Position numbers and translations under genes: made by a program. From NCBI GenBank assembly GCA_028874365.1, contig JAPPJZ010000082.1:1-64000 (forward strand): a stretch of 64,000 nt of DNA. The letters are read 5' to 3'. The notes beneath the pieces are model-generated. The model worked only from the letters and a program-made list of their open reading frames with translations, ran no database searches and was not told the DNA's origin. Shown one piece after another: positions 1-8,302 of the stretch (the first letter of the stretch is position 1; every line of letters begins with the position of its first letter). This DNA comes from Chloroflexota bacterium. Lineage in GTDB: Bacteria > Chloroflexota > Dehalococcoidia > Bin125.

Positions 1-40
1 TAGGTTCTGAACAGACCGGAACTCGGGAAGGGAGGCTTTT

Positions 41-1549
41 GTGACATTAGCCCGATTGGTCAGGACGACACCCTCATTCTCCGTTGGTGCTGTCCGCAAA
101 CCTGGACTGGGGTTGTTCCTCGGTATCCTCACCGGCCTGTTGGCCACCTTCGGCATCGCCTACGGCCAGACCGTTGAAGAAAACGCCGCCGCGCTCGCCG
201 ACATCATCCTCGCCGTCGACACGATCTGGTTCGTGATCGCCGGCATCCTCGTGTTCTTCATGCAGGCCGGCTTCGGATTGCTCGAGGCCGGGTTCGTGCG
301 CGTCAAGAACACCGCGAACATCCTGATGAAGAACGTGCTCGACGCCTCGCTCGGCGCGGTCGTCTGGTGGGCGGTCGGCTTCGGCTTCGCCTTCGGCGGC
401 TCGCAGGGCGGTTTCATCGGCGGCGACTCGTTCTTCCCAGCCCTCGGCGGACTGACCGAGACCGACGGCGTCTCCGAGGCGGCCGTCTTCTTCTTCCAGT
501 GGGCCTTCGCCGCAACCGCCGCGACCATCGTCTCCGGCGCGCTGGCCGAGCGCACCAAGTTCTCCGCCTACCTCTTCTACACAGTGTTCGTCACCGGCAT
601 CATCTACCCGATCGTGATTCACTGGGGCTGGGGCGGTGGCTGGCTCGGCGACCGCGGCTTCATGGACTACGCAGGTTCGACGCTGGTCCACTCCGTCGGC
701 GCATGGGCCGGCCTGATGGGCGCCATCCTCGTCGGCCCGCGAATCGGCAAGTACGTCGGCTCCGAAATCCGCGCCATCCCCGGCCACAACATGACCCTCG
801 CCACCCTCGGCATGTTCATCCTCTGGTTCGGCTGGTACGGATTCAACCCCGGCTCCACCCTCGGACTCTCCGGTGGACTCGCCACCGAGGCCGCCTGGAT
901 CGCCATTAACACCACCCTCTCCGCCGGCGCCGGCGCGATCGTCGCCGTAACGGTCGCCAAGTTCCGCTACGGCAAGGCCGACCTCGGCCTCACGCTCAAC
1001 GGTGCGCTCGCCGGTCTCGTCTCGATCACCGCGGGCTGCGGCTTCGTAGAGCCCTGGGCCGCCCTGATCATCGGCGCCATCGGCGGCGCACTCGTCGTCT
1101 TCTCCGTCGAGTTCTTCGACAAGGTGAGTGTCGACGATCCCGTCGGCGCGATCTCCGTCCACGGCACCTGCGGCGTCTGGGGCACCCTCGCGGTCGGCCT
1201 CTTCGCCACCGCCGGCGCGGCCGAGGCCTGGGGCGCTCCCGGCCACGGCCTGTTCATGGGCGGCGGCTTCCGCGCCCTGCTCGAGCAGCTCATCGGCGTC
1301 CTCGCCATCCTCGGCTGGGTCACCGTCACCGCCGGCATCCTCTTCTTCGTCATCAAGAACACCATCGGTCTCCGCGTCCCGGAGAACGAGGAACTCGCAG
1401 GCCTCGACGTGCAAGAGCACGGCATCGGCGCCTACCCCGAGTTCCCGACGGTCGCCCCTGGCGTCGCCGTGGAAGTCTCGGCCGGCGAAGAGCTCCCCGC
1501 AGCCAGCCCCGCCGGTGGCGGCGGCGGAGCTGCAGGCGGAGGCGACTGA
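41..1549 (+). CDS. amtB: Ammonium transporter, Amt/MEP/Rh family
   Basis: Inner-membrane channel that moves ammonium/ammonia into the cell. The 502-residue protein starts at GTG with an upstream gggaggc. It has an N-terminal hydrophobic segment ending near residue 43 that could be a signal peptide, then about 11 transmembrane helices. The family signature is present: D209-Y-A-G followed by H217, and the second pore histidine H374 in VHGTCGVWG. These match the twin-His pair of E. coli AmtB. The C-terminus ends in a Gly/Ala-rich tail after the cytosolic region. A PII gene follows 144 bp downstream, the classic amtB-glnK pairing, so PII binding to close the pore under nitrogen sufficiency is expected. 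Identification is certain; the exact helix count is estimated by eye. Confidence 0.97.
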   Translation: MTLARLVRTTPSFSVGAVRKPGLGLFLGILTGLLATFGIAYGQTVEENAAALADIILAVDTIWFVIAGILVFFMQAGFGLLEAGFVRVKNTANILMKNVLDASLGAVVWWAVGFGFAFGGSQGGFIGGDSFFPALGGLTETDGVSEAAVFFFQWAFAATAATIVSGALAERTKFSAYLFYTVFVTGIIYPIVIHWGWGGGWLGDRGFMDYAGSTLVHSVGAWAGLMGAILVGPRIGKYVGSEIRAIPGHNMTLATLGMFILWFGWYGFNPGSTLGLSGGLATEAAWIAINTTLSAGAGAIVAVTVAKFRYGKADLGLTLNGALAGLVSITAGCGFVEPWAALIIGAIGGALVVFSVEFFDKVSVDDPVGAISVHGTCGVWGTLAVGLFATAGAAEAWGAPGHGLFMGGGFRALLEQLIGVLAILGWVTVTAGILFFVIKNTIGLRVPENEELAGLDVQEHGIGAYPEFPTVAPGVAVEVSAGEELPAASPAGGGGGAAGGGD

Positions 1550-1584
1550 GTTGGCACAATGGAAGGAACCTCATCCCTCTTACT

Positions 1585-1666
1585 CCCTCTCCCTCTGGGA
1601 GAGGGCCGGGGTGAGGGTCCGGCCACCGGAGGCCCCTCACCCTAACCCTCTCCTTCAAGGAGAGGG
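1585..1666. repeat. Composite palindromic element between amtB and PII gene
   Basis: Three nested hairpins fill most of the amtB-PII spacer. Hairpin 1 pairs 1585-1593 with 1597-1605 (9 bp, loop tct). Hairpin 2 pairs 1646-1655 with 1657-1666 (10 complementary bases with one base between). The middle arms 1609-1617 (gggtgaggg) and 1634-1642 (ccctcaccc) pair over a GC-rich loop. The CCCTCACCC / CCCTCTCC wording resembles the dispersed palindromic intergenic repeats known from many high-GC bacteria. It may also attenuate transcription or stabilise the amtB mRNA end. No second copy was seen in this window. Confidence 0.7.
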
Positions 1667-1693
1667 AACGGAACACAGAAAAGGAACACGATC

Positions 1694-2032
1694 ATGAAAA
1701 TGGTGATCGCCATCATCCGCCCCGAACGACTCTCCGTCGTTCGCACGGCGCTCGAGGCCATCGGCATCGTCTCGATGACCATCTCCGAAGTCCGCGGACG
1801 CGGCGCACAGAAGGGCGTCGTCCAGGAGTTCCGCGGACAGCAGGTGCAGGTCGACTACCTGCCCAAGATCAAGATCGAAATCGTGATCAACACGACGCCC
1901 TTGGACGACGTGATTGACGCGATTGTCGAGAACGCGGCCAGCGGCCAGATCGGCGACGGCAAGATCTTCGTGCTCGACGTCCAGGACGCCGTCCGCGTGC
2001 GCACCCGTGAACGGGGACCGGCCGCCGTCTAG
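1694..2032 (+). CDS. glnK: PII nitrogen regulatory protein without Tyr51
   Basis: Trimeric signal-transduction protein that senses ATP/ADP and 2-oxoglutarate and regulates AmtB and nitrogen enzymes. At 112 residues it aligns without gaps to E. coli GlnB: it keeps Q39-K40-G41, the LPK stretch at 56-58 with K58, the GDGKIFV segment of the ATP site, and the R101/R103 region. The T-loop tip differs. Position 51, the tyrosine that is uridylylated or adenylylated in other lineages, is Val, and position 49, the phosphorylated Ser of cyanobacteria, is Gln. So it probably works by ligand binding alone. It lies downstream of amtB, hence glnK is preferred over glnB. The start is ATG, preceded by an A-rich leader. 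Confidence 0.95.
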   Translation: MKMVIAIIRPERLSVVRTALEAIGIVSMTISEVRGRGAQKGVVQEFRGQQVQVDYLPKIKIEIVINTTPLDDVIDAIVENAASGQIGDGKIFVLDVQDAVRVRTRERGPAAV

Positions 2033-2093
2033 TGCCTGCAACCGCGTAGGCGGTTGACCGACGGCCCATCCCCCTCCGCGGGGACCGGTTGGG

Positions 2094-2123
2094 GCGGGGG
2101 CAGCTCTTCGGAGCCGCCCCCGC
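2094..2123 (+). terminator. Strong UUCG hairpin downstream of the PII gene
   Basis: A 12-bp stem with one A-C mismatch (2094-2106 against 2111-2123) is closed by a C(TTCG)G tetraloop. It lies between the PII stop and the addB start. Only short T tracts follow, so termination is plausible but not certain. Confidence 0.55.
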
Positions 2124-2166
2124 TTCACGCGTTTGATCCGATCCGGAGGTCTACCCTGACCTCCTT

Positions 2167-5100
2167 ATGTCCCTGACGATTGAAGTCCTGCCCGATCCGG
2201 CCGCCAACAACCTGCGCCTGACCCAACTCGCCGCCGAACGGGCCTCGCCGCTGGACCGGCTCAACATCCTCCACGGCTCCGCGCTGCAACGACTGTCGAC
2301 GCAGCGCATGCTCACGGAAGCGAACGGCGGGGCGTTGGCGGCCGTGTACGGGTTCACGCCGGTCGACCTCGCCGGCGCGGCCGCCCAACTCGGCGACGCC
2401 CCGCCGCGCCAGGCCTGGCCCCCGGGCGCCGAGCTCCCCGCGCTCAGTCGGATGCTGCACTCGATCCCACTGCAGCGGCTCAACCCCGACGCGCCGGGAA
2501 TTCCGACCGCGGTGCTCCGCACCCTCACCGATCTGCGCGAGGCCGCGCTCGCGCCCGACGACCTTCCCGACGGAGACCTGAAGCGCATCTTCGCCGCCTG
2601 GCGCGACCTCGTCCGCGAATGCGCCGACCGCACATCCCGCTACGAGGATGCGGTGGACGCCTCAACCCCCACCGACGCATACCGAGAAGCGCTCGGCGGA
2701 GCCCCGCTCGTCGTCTCCGGCATCTACGACCTGACCCGAATCCAGCGCCTCCTGCTGGCCCGGCTGGCCGAGTCAACCAGCGTCCGCATGCTCCTCGTCC
2801 TGCCATCGCACGATCCCGCATCGCCGGCCGTGAAGACCCTGGCCGCGCTCCAACGCGAACTCAACCCGAGCGTCACACGCTCCACCATCCCCACCCAACC
2901 GCTCGCGCCCGACCACTACTTCAGCGTCGGCGATCCGACCGACGAGGCCGACGAGATCGCCACGAGAATCCTCCAGCTCGGCCGGCAGCACGTCCCGTTC
3001 CATCAGGTCGCCATACTCCATCAACAGGGCGCGCCGGCCGACGATCGCATCTGCGCCGCCTTGGAGCGGGCCGACATCCCGAGTTGGAGGATCGGCGGCC
3101 GGCAACTCCTGCGGACGCCGGTCGGTCACGCGACGAGATCGCTGACGCAGGTACTGCTCGATCCCGGGGCGGTCGAACGCGGCGCGCTCCTCGACTGGCT
3201 CTCGCATCGGGCGCTGCGAGATCGCCTGGTCGGCGTCGACCGGCGATTGGGAGCATGGGAGCGGGTCGCGCTGGACGCAGGGCTCGGGCGTGGGCTCTAC
3301 CAGATGTCCGATCGCCTGAGCCGCTGGCAGGAGTCCATCCTCACGGACGCCGCGGCCGACCTCGCCCACCTGCTCGAAGACCTCAGCGAGCGCAGCCATG
3401 AACTGGTAGAGGCAGGCTCCTGGAGCGAAGCCAGCGAAACGCTGCTCGACGCCTTCGATGACTACCTCGCGCCGGAACCAGACGAGGAGTCCGAGCAACA
3501 AGCCCTCCTGCTCGCGGCCCGCGAGACGCTTGACCACCTGGCGACGCACGACGCTCTGAACGCACCGTGGTCACCTGGTAGCGGGTTGGCCGTGCTCGAC
3601 CGAGCCTTGAGTTCGCGGGTCGTTCGCGATCCGCGCCGGCTGATCGGCGGCGTCAACGTCGGCGCCGCCACCGGACCGGCGCGCGGCATCCGCTACCGCG
3701 CGATCTTCGCCGCCGGCGTCGCCGAACGAGTACTCCCCACGATCGGACGCGAAGATCCGCTGCTCACCGATGACGAACGAGCCGCCATCAACACCAGGAT
3801 TCCCGACGCACTCGCGCTGCAGCGCGACCGCGCCGCCAGCGATCGCCACGCCTGGGCGCTCATGCGACAGGCAGCGACCGATCAGTTCACCGCCTCGTGG
3901 AGTCGGCGCAGTAGCGCGACCGGCGGTCCAGCACGCGCCTCATCGCTGATCCTCGAATCCGCCAGCAGCGGCGAAGGTGATTCGGCTGTGATTCAAAGTG
4001 AAGCCGCGCTCGCCGACCAGGGCCGGATCGAACGAATCTCAAATGCTGCGTCATTCGCCGCCACCGGTTCGGTGGACGGTCAGGAGCAGGACTGGGGCAA
4101 CGTCCTCGGCGTTCCCGACGAGCGCAGCTTCGAACTCAAGCTGCTGTCGGAATCAACTGTCGACATCCGCGCGACGCTGGCGGACATCTGGCCCGGAGCA
4201 GATTCGGCCGAACACGCCCGCGTCAGACGCAACGAGCCCCGCTTCACAGAGTTCGACGGCTTGCTGCCCGATTCCGCGCTGCCCAAAGACTGGCGACCGC
4301 TCGACCGCTCCTGGAGCGCGGGCGATTTGGAGACATTCGTCGTCTGTCCCTACCGCTTCTTCCTGGTGCAGATCGTTGGGGTCGGCGGAAGTGTGGAGGG
4401 CGGACGGCCGGATCGGCCTCGACGCGACGCGCACGGACGCATCGCCCGCCAGGTCCTGTCGAGCTGGGTTCGCGAGTACGAGCACTACAAGTCCGACCAC
4501 ACCTGGTACGAGTACGCCAACACGCCACAGTTCATGAACACGATCGCGCGCCGCATCCTCGACCATGCCGCGGAGGCCGGGCTGCTCGGACCGGATGCGA
4601 TCATCTCCTCAATCCGCAACGAAACGCTGCGTGATCTCGATCGCGCTCGGAGACGCGAAGCTGCCGACGCCCACGACGGTTGGCGGCCGCTTGAGGTCAA
4701 CGTCAGCTTCGACGATGCGCCGATTCGCGTGGTCGGCGGGCGGGAGATGCGACTGCGTGGGCTGATTCACCGAATCGACGAGCATGTCGGTGGCCGTCGT
4801 CGAGCGCTGTCCTTCTTCACTGGTCGGTCACTCCCCGATGTACGCGGATTCGTCAACGGCTCGTCGTTCCAGTCCGTCGCCGCGCTGAGCGCCCTGACCC
4901 AGCGAGGCGTGCCAATCGCGCAAGCGGAGGTTGAGCATCGATCGGTCACACGCCGGGGCAACTTCGAGTCACAGAGCTTGCGCGGCGAATCCCTGACCGG
5001 TAGCGGGGGTCGCGGCGCGCCCAGCGACGGCGAACGTCTGCGGAACGTGCTGGCGACGATCGCCGATCAACTGGAAGCCGGCCACTTCATCGCCTACCCG

Positions 5101-5250
5101 GGCCATCCACCGCACGACCGGCCGAACTGCAGGCAGTGTCCGGTCGAGTCGTCCTGCACGGCCGACATCGGTCGCCGCTACCAGCACAAGTCGCGTCAGA
5201 ACGCTGATCTGGTGCGGCCGCTCGAGACCCTGCGACGGCAGCGCGTATGA
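2167..5250 (+). CDS. addB: AddB-type helicase-nuclease subunit with altered nuclease motif
   Basis: Second subunit of the AddAB complex, which resects double-strand breaks and feeds recombination. The protein has 1027 residues, somewhat shorter than B. subtilis AddB. The C-terminal nuclease domain carries the four cysteines of the AddB iron-sulfur staple: C727 (in VVCPYRFF) and C988-x2-C991-x5-C997, exactly the family spacing. No Walker A motif is visible in the N-terminal helicase-like region. The expected nuclease pattern is RID followed by DYK; R869-I-D871 is there, but the DYK position reads S882-F-F884, so this nuclease site may be inactive. The gene overlaps addA by 4 bp (ATGA). Family assignment rests on the cysteine pattern and on the neighbour. 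Confidence 0.88.
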   Translation: MSLTIEVLPDPAANNLRLTQLAAERASPLDRLNILHGSALQRLSTQRMLTEANGGALAAVYGFTPVDLAGAAAQLGDAPPRQAWPPGAELPALSRMLHSIPLQRLNPDAPGIPTAVLRTLTDLREAALAPDDLPDGDLKRIFAAWRDLVRECADRTSRYEDAVDASTPTDAYREALGGAPLVVSGIYDLTRIQRLLLARLAESTSVRMLLVLPSHDPASPAVKTLAALQRELNPSVTRSTIPTQPLAPDHYFSVGDPTDEADEIATRILQLGRQHVPFHQVAILHQQGAPADDRICAALERADIPSWRIGGRQLLRTPVGHATRSLTQVLLDPGAVERGALLDWLSHRALRDRLVGVDRRLGAWERVALDAGLGRGLYQMSDRLSRWQESILTDAAADLAHLLEDLSERSHELVEAGSWSEASETLLDAFDDYLAPEPDEESEQQALLLAARETLDHLATHDALNAPWSPGSGLAVLDRALSSRVVRDPRRLIGGVNVGAATGPARGIRYRAIFAAGVAERVLPTIGREDPLLTDDERAAINTRIPDALALQRDRAASDRHAWALMRQAATDQFTASWSRRSSATGGPARASSLILESASSGEGDSAVIQSEAALADQGRIERISNAASFAATGSVDGQEQDWGNVLGVPDERSFELKLLSESTVDIRATLADIWPGADSAEHARVRRNEPRFTEFDGLLPDSALPKDWRPLDRSWSAGDLETFVVCPYRFFLVQIVGVGGSVEGGRPDRPRRDAHGRIARQVLSSWVREYEHYKSDHTWYEYANTPQFMNTIARRILDHAAEAGLLGPDAIISSIRNETLRDLDRARRREAADAHDGWRPLEVNVSFDDAPIRVVGGREMRLRGLIHRIDEHVGGRRRALSFFTGRSLPDVRGFVNGSSFQSVAALSALTQRGVPIAQAEVEHRSVTRRGNFESQSLRGESLTGSGGRGAPSDGERLRNVLATIADQLEAGHFIAYPGHPPHDRPNCRQCPVESSCTADIGRRYQHKSRQNADLVRPLETLRRQRV

Positions 5251-8222
5251 GTCAGCCCCCTCGTCTGCCCGCCGACCATGATGTGCGCCAGCGATTCGTC
5301 AACGAGCTGGCCACGTCGTTCTTCCTCGAGGCCGGCGCCGGCTCCGGCAAGACCTCGGTCATCGTCGCACGCGTCGTCAATCTCGTGCGCAGTGGACGAC
5401 CGCTATCCGAGATCGTCGCGATCACATTCACCGAGAAGGCTGCAGGTGAACTGCGGGAACGCATTCGATCGGAACTTGCGCTTGCGGGTCTGCACGACCC
5501 GTTGCGCGATGTCGACGCGGCCCACATCCAGACAATCCACGCATTCGCCTCGGACATCCTGCGAAGCCGGGCGATCGATGCCGGGCTCGATCCTGATTTC
5601 CGCGTGCTTGACCAACTCCAGGCCGACCTACGCTTCGCTCAGTCGTGGCGCACCTGGCTCTGGAGCGGATCGGCGCCTCAGCAGCCGTTGCAGCGCCTAC
5701 TCGACCTCGGCCTTGAACTCCGGGACCTTCAGTTCGCGGCCGAGCAGCTGTCGCGCAATCGCGATCTCGCCGGGCCAGGACCGATCGCGGAATCCGAAGA
5801 CGAACTCGCCCTGGATCAACGCGAGCGCGACGCGGCGCTGGCAGATCTGAGCGAGGCCTTGCACGACTTCATTGAACAGGACGCTGCCCAGCGTCGCGCC
5901 GAGGGCGTTCTGACCTACGACGATCTGCTGCTGGAAGCCCGGAACCTCCTGGTCCGTTCGGCCGAGGCGCGGCACGACCTGCGGAATCGATTCCGCGCCA
6001 TTCTGATCGATGAATTCCAGGACACGGATCCACTGCAGGCGCAGATCGCGCTGCTGCTGGCGTCGGAGCCCGACACCGACGACTGGACCCAGGCCCGACC
6101 TGGACCGGGCCGTCTGGTGCTGGCCGGTGATCCCAAGCAGTCGATCTACCGGTTCAGGCGCGCCGACATCGACATCTACGAGCAGGTGCGGGACATCTTC
6201 CGTGCGGCGCCCGATACCTGCGCGACCGCGAGCCTGACCGTCAACTTCCGTGCGCGGCCGCGGCTCATCGAGTGGCAAAACCGCGTGCTCGCCGGCGTGC
6301 TCAAGCCGAACAGCGACTATCCCCGAGCGCAGGCGAGGTGGGAGCCAACAGTGCCGGATCGACGGGAACGTGGCCCCGCAGTCGCCGTGGTTCCCAGCAA
6401 TCGCACGTTCGACCGCGCTCCTGAAGCCCGAAGCGCGGAAGCACGACTCCTCGCCAATCTCATCACCCATATCCACGAAGCGGCCTCTGCGCTGGGCCAA
6501 CTTCCCCACGACGGAGAGCTGCGAGCGCCGCAGTATCGCGATATCGCGATGCTCGTGCGCACCCGCACCGGGGCCGATCTCTACACCGCCGCCCTCGACC
6601 AGGCCGGCATCCCCTATCACTTCGACAGCGGCCAGGGGTTCTATCAGCAACCGGAGATTCGCGCCGTCGCGCACCTGCTGCAAGCGCTCGACGACCCGAC
6701 CGACCAGGCCGCAGCGGTCGCCGTGCTCAAGTCGCCGATCGTCGCCGCGTCGGACAACGAGTTGCTCCAACTGCGCGAGGCACTCGGCGACAAGCCGATT
6801 CTGCTTGACGACGAGCTGCTTCCAGATGACTACGGGGGCAGGTTGCGCGAATCGATCGCCGACCTCGCCAACTTGCGCCGGAGTCTGCGCGCGTCGAACC
6901 TGCCGGAGCTGATCGATCATGTGATCCGGGAGTCGGGCCTGCTCCTGGCCCAGGCGGTTGGCGGTCGCCCGGCGCAGATGCGTCAGCGTCAGGCCAATCT
7001 GCGCATGCTCGTCCAACGAGCAGCTCACTTCTCCGACAGCAACGACGACAGCCTGCGTCCGTTCGTCCGCTGGCTCTCACAGCGCGGCGTGCGCAACCTG
7101 CCCGAGTCCGAGTCACCAACGACCGAGGCCGACGACGACGCCGTGCGCATCCTCACGATCCATCAGGCCAAGGGCCTCGAGTTCCCAATCGTGATCGCGC
7201 CCAAGCTGCAAGACCAGCCGGCGTTCGGTCGCGACTTCATCGTGGACCGAGTCAACGAACGGCTGGAGTTCAAGCTGGGCGAGGACCGGACGCCGTTCCA
7301 CACGCCGGGTTACGCCGCCGCCCAGCTCCGCGACCGCGCATACGCCGACGCGGAGGCGCGGAGGATGCTCTACGTCGCGGCGACCCGGGTTCGCGACTGG
7401 CTGATCCTGCCGTCGTTCCCGGCAGACAGCATTTCGCGGCGAGAATCGTTCCACACGTTCATCGACGACGCCGCGCCGGACTGGCTCACCAGCGAATCTG
7501 ATGCGAACGTCTTGCTGCTCTCGCCGAGAGCGTTCGACGCAGTCCCGACTCCGGCAACAGAAATGCAGGTGCCGCCCCATGAAGCACTCAGGGAGCAATG
7601 GAGAGAGCGACACGAGTCAGGAGCATCGGGTGGCGCCCGAAGCGTCAGGACCCTGACACCCTCACAAGCGCACCAGGTCGACTGGTCGGACGAGCCGGAT
7701 CCACACGTGGACGACGCGGACGCAGGGGATTCGTCGATCGACGCGCTCGAATTCGGCCGAGCTGTGCACGAGGCACTGGAGGCTGCTGACTTCGACGATC
7801 TCGATGTCAGTCGGCAGCGAACGCGCCGAATCTGCCGCAGACATGACGTCCCGGCCAAACAGGTTCTCGAACATGTCGAGCGATGCCTTGCCTCGGGCCT
7901 GCTCCAGCGGGCGGCGCAATCCGAGACGGTCCATCGAGAGCTGCCCCTGGCCACGATCGAGTCCGACGAATCGGAGACGACGATCACGGAAGGGGTTGCC
8001 GATCTGCTCTTCCGTGACCAGGCCGGTTGGATTCTCGTCGACTACAAGTCCGACGCGCACATTCCCCCCGAACGACGCGAGGCATACGAGCGCCAGGTGC
8101 GGCACTATGCCTCGATGCTCGGCGCAGCAGGAATCGACGTGGCGGAGTCATACATTCTTCGAACGGCCAGCGGCGACGCAGAAGCGGTCGCGCTGCCGGC
8201 GCCGCCTCAAACGGCTGAATGA
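5247..8222 (+). CDS. addA: AddA: UvrD/RecB-like helicase with C-terminal nuclease
   Basis: Motor and nuclease subunit of AddAB, a superfamily 1 3'-5' DNA helicase. In the 991 residues the motifs are clear: Walker A GAGSGKT at 30-36, Walker B with D255-E256 in LIDEFQDTD, motif III/IV region GDPKQSIYRFRRAD, motif V ILTIHQAKGLEFP, and motif VI YVAATRVRDW. The C-terminal PD-(D/E)XK nuclease is intact, with D919 in GVADLLF and D932-Y-K934 in LVDYKSD. Together with addB, whose own nuclease motif looks degenerate, this suggests cutting of one strand by AddA only. The start ATG overlaps the addB stop, implying translational coupling. Confidence 0.95.
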   Translation: MSQPPRLPADHDVRQRFVNELATSFFLEAGAGSGKTSVIVARVVNLVRSGRPLSEIVAITFTEKAAGELRERIRSELALAGLHDPLRDVDAAHIQTIHAFASDILRSRAIDAGLDPDFRVLDQLQADLRFAQSWRTWLWSGSAPQQPLQRLLDLGLELRDLQFAAEQLSRNRDLAGPGPIAESEDELALDQRERDAALADLSEALHDFIEQDAAQRRAEGVLTYDDLLLEARNLLVRSAEARHDLRNRFRAILIDEFQDTDPLQAQIALLLASEPDTDDWTQARPGPGRLVLAGDPKQSIYRFRRADIDIYEQVRDIFRAAPDTCATASLTVNFRARPRLIEWQNRVLAGVLKPNSDYPRAQARWEPTVPDRRERGPAVAVVPSNRTFDRAPEARSAEARLLANLITHIHEAASALGQLPHDGELRAPQYRDIAMLVRTRTGADLYTAALDQAGIPYHFDSGQGFYQQPEIRAVAHLLQALDDPTDQAAAVAVLKSPIVAASDNELLQLREALGDKPILLDDELLPDDYGGRLRESIADLANLRRSLRASNLPELIDHVIRESGLLLAQAVGGRPAQMRQRQANLRMLVQRAAHFSDSNDDSLRPFVRWLSQRGVRNLPESESPTTEADDDAVRILTIHQAKGLEFPIVIAPKLQDQPAFGRDFIVDRVNERLEFKLGEDRTPFHTPGYAAAQLRDRAYADAEARRMLYVAATRVRDWLILPSFPADSISRRESFHTFIDDAAPDWLTSESDANVLLLSPRAFDAVPTPATEMQVPPHEALREQWRERHESGASGGARSVRTLTPSQAHQVDWSDEPDPHVDDADAGDSSIDALEFGRAVHEALEAADFDDLDVSRQRTRRICRRHDVPAKQVLEHVERCLASGLLQRAAQSETVHRELPLATIESDESETTITEGVADLLFRDQAGWILVDYKSDAHIPPERREAYERQVRHYASMLGAAGIDVAESYILRTASGDAEAVALPAPPQTAE

Positions 8223-8302
8223 ACCTACCCCCACCAGCCGATATCGTCACTGCGAACGCGACCCGTCCCCGGTCCAACCGTCTGTCCCAACAGGAGAACC
8301 GT

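Noticed and set aside
74..1420. A 448-codon open frame antisense to amtB.
   Set aside because: It mirrors a clear transporter gene, is very rich in Asp, Glu, Gly and Ala, and has no family-like sequence; typical of high-GC antisense frames.
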